Positions 18,454-23,292 of a stretch of DNA of 23,292 bases are shown here, piece after piece (within the stretch, counting starts at the first letter, position 1; each line of letters opens with the position of its first letter). This DNA is from Folioceros fuciformis (Eukaryota > Anthocerotophyta > Anthocerotopsida > Anthocerotales), in NCBI GenBank assembly GCA_049999805.1, contig JBNGIO010003572.1, positions 1 through 23,292 of the forward strand, read 5' to 3'. Under the pieces are notes generated by a model. The model was not told the DNA's origin, ran no database searches, and saw only the letters and a list, made by a program, of their open reading frames with translations. The translations under genes were made by a program, and so were the position numbers.

Positions 18454-21400
18454 ATGGCGTTGAAGGCCTTTTCCAGATCTTCGTCGGCGACCGTGGCCTT
18501 TGCCCCCTCGGGCCAGTTCCTGGCAGCTGGCTCCATGGCGGGGGCGATTGATCAGTCCTTTGACTTCTCCTCGTCTCTGGAGATCTTGAAGTTGGGTTTT
18601 GAGAGTGACAGCCTAGATTTGTCGGTTCTGGGATCTTGTATCACAAGCGAGAAATTCAATAGGCTCGCTTGGAGCTCGGTAGGATCAGACACTGAGAAAT
18701 ATCCTTACGGCGTGATTGCCGGGGGTCTCACCGACGGCACTGTCAATCTGTTCAATCCAGCTGCGCTAGTCAGGTAGATTTTTGCCGTTCTGGACTTCGC
18801 GTGAGTGTCTGCCCTGATCTTGTGGTTATGGAGGCGCTGTCTGTGTACATCGCTTTTGGTTGAAGTTCCAGGCATTATGGTTTGCATTCTCTGTACATGT
18901 GCTAATCCCAGAGGTCGAGTTATTTATTGGTTCTGGGATACTTGCGCCCCATGGTCGGGTACGATAGCTAGTCTGGTGTTTTAAGGATTTACACATGTAT
19001 CTTCGTTCTTGAATTGTAGTGGGGATGCCGTCAAGGCCAGCTCAGCTCGGTTCGAAACGAAGTCGAAGCATAAAAATGCTGTAGGTGCACATTCCACTTT
19101 CATCACCCGTTATCCAGGTTAGAAATCGGTCTTTTTTGTAGAGATTCTCATTTTTCGTTTCTTTCATGGTGTGCCAGGTGCGTGGTCTGGAGTTCAGCCC
19201 AATCGAGCCTCATGAGCTTGCTTCGGGGGGAAATGAAGGGCATCTTTACATCTGGGACCTGACGAAACCGGCTTCACCTCAAATTTTTCCAGCTCTTGAT
19301 GTATTTGCACAAATCCAGTACAGCCTTTACAGCTTGCCTATGGAGGTCATGGTCGTGGCCTGATTCCGTGGCCTTGCTTTGTAGAGTAACACTGGAGAGA
19401 TAACCGACCTGGCTTGGAATCGGGGGGTGCGTGTCATCATTGCAAACACTTGTGGTGATGGCTCTTGCGGTAGGCAAACCTCTAACTGATTAGCTTGGCA
19501 CACAAGCCTTGATCATATTATACTGTTCTGACTGCTCCATGAACACTACTTACGTAAGAGTTAGCCGTTCCTTGCAGTTGTCTGGGACTTACGAAAGCAA
19601 ACTCCTGTCATCAAGTAGGGTTTTCTTTACTGTGTTCGATTGCATCCTGGTGATGGTGTTCTCAGCACCCAGTGATTGATAACTTTGATGGTATGCAGGT
19701 TTGCTGAACGGAATCGAAAAAAGTTTTCATTGCTTCAGTGGAGTCCCGAAGTTAACACTCAGATTATAGTGGCGTCAGATGATACGTCTCCTGCTTTGCA
19801 GGTAGATCTTGTCCTACTAATGTATTAACGTTATGATTTGTAGCTCCAATTTGTCAGGAATTCGTTTTCAGGCTGCCACACAGCTAACTTCGCTGGCCAT
19901 CTCTCAGATTTGGGATCTTCGGAACCATGTTGCTCCCACGAAGGAAATTGCAGGCCACTCGCAAGGTGCATTAAAGTGAAGGTTTTCCTGTTTGTAGTCG
20001 ATTCGTGATCTGCTTTACACTAGAAGGACTATCTATCTATCTTCATCTCTGTGCTGTGCAGTATCTGATTGTTGGAGTGGCCCTTGAGTGTACAGGCATA
20101 TTAGGCATGGCTTGGTGCCCACATGACAGCTCTTTGCTGCTAACATCTGCCAAAGATTACAAAACTTTCTGCTGGGATACAGAGTCTGGAGAGGTTTGTT
20201 TCACTTCTGCTTGTTCAGGCCTGTCTGTTTTTAAGTTCCTCCACGCTGAATTATCTGGATCTGATGCAAGGGCTGAGTTATTCCATGCTGCCAAATTCAG
20301 GTTGTTCACGAGCTGCCGTCCACTCCACAATGGACCTTTGATGTTCGTTGGTCGCCTCATACACCTGGTGTTTTAGCAACATCTTCGTTCGATGGAAGTC
20401 TGAAGATTTGGAACATAGAGGTGTGAAAATGACTCTGCTAGGTGTCTATACCTGTTGAATCAGCTGCTCTCAACTTCACATTCATTTATAAGTTCCCCTT
20501 TGTTCTGCTCCCAGTCCAGGCCTGCAATGGGATACAATCAGCTGCTAGTGAATATGGAAGTGGTTTTGCTGGTGTTGCACCTGCAGGTTGGCCTGTTGTC
20601 TATGGCGCTTCCAATAATTCCACGTGTTTAACGCCCTCTTGGCATAGTTTTCTTGTGTGATTGGTGCTGATTTCTTTATCTGTTGCTGTAGCAGTTGTGA
20701 AGAAAGCTCCTAAGTGGTTGAAGAGGCCTGTAGGTGTTAGCTTTGGCTTTGGTGGTAAGCTTGTATCTTTTGTGCCAAAGAAGGTACAACAAGGGACCCC
20801 GCCTGCCACTGAGGTACGGCTTTAAGCAATGAGATATGAAGTATTTCTACATTTTCTGTTTTGTGAGCAAGTGTCACTAAAAATTATGATTCGCTTTGTT
20901 TTGCAGATTCGTCTGCATAGTGTTATAACCGAGGAAGGGCTTGTTAAGCGGTCCATTGAGTTTGCAGCAGCAATTGCAGAGAGGGCAAAGCCAGCGCTGT
21001 TCACCTTGTGTGAAAGCAAATCTTTGTCATCAGGGTAGGTGCTTGGCCACTCGTGCCTGACTAGCTATATACTGCAAGGTTTATGCTTTTTTTTTGACAC
21101 TGGTCTTCAGGTCTGAGGAGGAAAAGGAGACTTGGAGCTTCCTGAAAGTGATGTTCGAGGAGGGTGCCAGGCAGAGCCTCCTGTCTCACCTCAACTTTGA
21201 AGTGAAGGGCAATGGTAACCATACAGAGTCTTCAGGAGCCCCAGAAGAGGTGGCCAGTGAAGAGATTGAACAGAACTTAAATGCTCATGACGGGCTTACT
21301 GAGAACAGGGTGGAGACGCTGCCCACTGCTTCATCCGGTCAGCCTCTTGGCCTGAATGGAGGTTCACAACTAGATGACGCAGATGACTTTTTTAACAACA

Positions 21401-23292
21401 TCCAAACTCCTAGGGGAACTCTATCTGAGAATGCAAGCAGAGTTGAGTCCCTTGATAGTGTCTCTGAGCACACTGGTGAGGAGCACACTGAAGGTGAAGA
21501 GGAACGAGATGCAGTGGATGCTGAGCTTGAAGCTGCTATCCAAAAGGCATTGGTTGTCGGTGATTTTGAAAAGGCTGTGGACCATTGCCTTAAAGCGAAT
21601 AAGATGGCAGATGCTCTTATTCTTGCTTTTGTAAAAGGTGGAGATCTGTGGGACAAAACTCGAAACGACTACGTGAAACAGAGTCACCGGCCCTACCTCA
21701 AGGTATGTGGACTGTCATTATGTCTTTTTTAACTGTCTGTAGTCGATTGGTAACTGTTGGGACAAACTATTTTCCTGTAGATTGTTTCTGGAGTAATTAA
21801 TAAGGACTTGCGAGGGCTGGTTGAAAGCCGACCCCTGAAGGCATGGAGGGAGACACTTGCTTTGCTCTGCACGGTATGCATCTGTCACAATGTTCCTGTA
21901 GGTGTTCACAAGATTAGCCTGGACTTGGCTTCTCTTAAACGCGCCTCCTGTGTTTTTGCAGTATGCCCATGGTGACGAGTGGACAGCACTGGCTGATCTG
22001 CTGGCTGGAAAGCTGGATGGCGCACATGAGACTCAAGCTGCTACTCTGTGCTACATTTGTGCTGGGAACATTGAGAGGGCTGTTGAAATCTGGTCGCGTG
22101 ACCTTGAAGTCAGCAGTGCAGGCAAGAACTTTGTGGACAGGCTGCAGGTTATCCCCAGCACTTTTCCCGATTAGCTCTTTTGTTTGTATCTGCTTCGTGA
22201 GATCCGGATGGGAATCTGAGATTTCTTTTCTCTGCAGGACCTGATGGAGAAGACTGTGGTTCTTTTGCTCGCCACGGGGCAGTCAATGGCCAGCACAGCA
22301 GTGGCCAGGCTCTTTGGGACTTACGCAGAGCTTCTAGCAAGTCAGGGGCTAGTGGACACAGCATTGACGTATCTATCATTAGTAACTGACCAGCATTCCG
22401 TGCATGACCTAGCAATCCTGCGAGATCGGTTATCTTCTTGTGGACAAGGTACTTTCTGGGCGGTGTGAACTTCTTGGAGGCATTCCTTAGAATAGTCTCG
22501 TCAGTTGTCTCTTATCCGTCGCACTGTTTGGAGCAGGTGCTACTCATCCAGCTGTCCCTGTTGAAAGAGAGTTTCAGCCTGAGCCTGTGGAGCTAACCCA
22601 ACATGTTCCCAGTCCAGCCAGCGAGGTACTGCTCTGAAGATTGAGAGTGGCAGTTGTGTGGTTAATTGTCTGGGTCTGATGGGTGTGGATGCCCAATGTA
22701 TGTTTCTCAGGATACTTACCAGGCAGTCGCTGCGCCTGCAACTGGTTATGGGTATGGTCATCAATATGGACAACCTTCTGTGCAGAGCTTTGCGAAGCCA
22801 TCTTATCAGCCTCGTTCACAACCTCAACCACTTGTCCCTCAGAATGTATATTCAACTGTCCCTGGTCCACCAAATTATAGTGAACCTGGCAGACAAGCTG
22901 TTCAAGTAAGCTTTGAACACTGCGGCTGCCATTGGGTATTGTTGTACTTTCTAGCCTGCGCTTTAACTATGTGTGCCTGTCTGGAACATCCAGCCAACAA
23001 GCTTTCTCATTCCGAATCAAGCAAAGGCTATTCCTGGGCCGTCCTACACTGTATGTCTTTATGTTTTTTTTTTGTGCTCTTGATTGACAGTGGTTGAAGG
23101 TTGGTCTAATTCGCTAGCTGTCGCCACTCTGATTTATTGGTGCAAGCGCTTTCCAACGTCTCGGTCCTTACATCTTACGGAATGTTTTTCTTGCTGTAGA
23201 GTCCTGCACCAACTCCTTTTGAACCGGCACCATTTCGACCGGCACCAACCTCCTATAATCCGGCACCAACCCCCTACAATCCGGCACCAACC
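18454..23292 (+). CDS. SEC31: COPII outer-coat protein SEC31 (3' end beyond the window)
   Basis: Outer cage subunit of COPII vesicles carrying cargo from ER to Golgi; it works with SEC13 and stimulates the SAR1 GTPase cycle. Twenty exons are readable: 18454-18773, 19020-19080, 19178-19300, 19385-19469, 19578-19614, 19699-19801, 19908-19965, 20096-20193, 20301-20420, 20520-20586, 20695-20813, 20907-21034, 21111-21702, 21781-21873, 21962-22147, 22238-22448, 22537-22625, 22711-22905, 22994-23050 and 23200-23292 (open). All are GT-AG and in phase, giving 945 residues so far. Residues 1-335 form the WD40 propeller ([77 protein letters not shown]). The [16 protein letters not shown] block follows, then an acidic linker, the alpha-solenoid ([43 protein letters not shown]) and a Pro/Gln/Tyr-rich tail. 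The ATG has a good context (ACC ATG G). The remaining tail and C-terminal helical domain are cut off. Confidence 0.95.
23239..23292 (+). repeat. 21-base coding repeat in the SEC31 proline-rich tail
   Basis: Units beginning CCGGCACCAACC and ending AAT occur at 23239-23259 and 23260-23280, with a third cut by the window end at 23292. They encode Pro-Ala-Pro-Thr-(Ser/Pro)-Tyr-Asn. A shortened relative of the unit precedes at about 23224-23238. Only silent and one Ser/Pro difference separate the full units, which suggests recent expansion. Confidence 0.85.

Noticed and set aside
1-23292. Possible functional gene cluster or novel multi-gene system
   Set aside because: Neighbouring genes act in unrelated processes (plastid transport, plastid proteolysis, wall, chromosome, vesicle coat) on mixed strands. 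No tRNA, rRNA, CRISPR, phage or complete transposon was seen.

Overview
This is nuclear DNA from a green plant of the streptophyte lineage (a land plant or a close algal relative); the sequence does not let me name the species. The evidence is seven genes, six of them split by short GT-AG introns (mostly about 80-330 bases), with plant-typical products: a plastid-targeted NhaD-type antiporter, a plastid ClpR subunit, a COBRA-like GPI-anchored wall protein, and plant-style CAP-G2 and SEC31 proteins. There is also a short TTTAGGG telomere-type tract near the left end. No bacterial operon, phage, CRISPR or organelle features are present. I built the exon models by hand from splice sites, reading-frame continuity and remembered family sequence patterns. 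Nothing was aligned by computer.

Layout, left to right. Four genes in a row lie on the minus strand: a GT61-type glycosyltransferase (488-2479, broken by a 100-N gap), the plastid Na+/H+ antiporter NHD1 (3010-6146), plastid CLPR2 (6530-7981) and a COBRA-like gene (9055-11014). A repeat- and hairpin-rich spacer (11015-12354) follows. Then come an intronless plus-strand SIS-domain sugar-phosphate isomerase gene (12355-12924), the minus-strand condensin-II subunit CAP-G2 (13109-17274) and, divergently, plus-strand SEC31 (18454 to beyond the window end).

The genes do not form a pathway. They serve the chloroplast (NHD1, CLPR2), the wall and secretory system (GT61, COBRA-like, SEC31) and chromosomes (CAP-G2), which is normal for a plant chromosome. 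I found no convincing new multi-gene system. The observations most worth a second look are small. One is a degenerate, inverted copy of COBRA-like exon 4 just past that gene's own stop codon. Another is a run of GC-rich inverted repeats and direct repeats upstream of the COBRA-like gene, including a duplicated block carrying MYB-type AC elements. A third is a frame-preserving ladder of splice acceptors in CLPR2.
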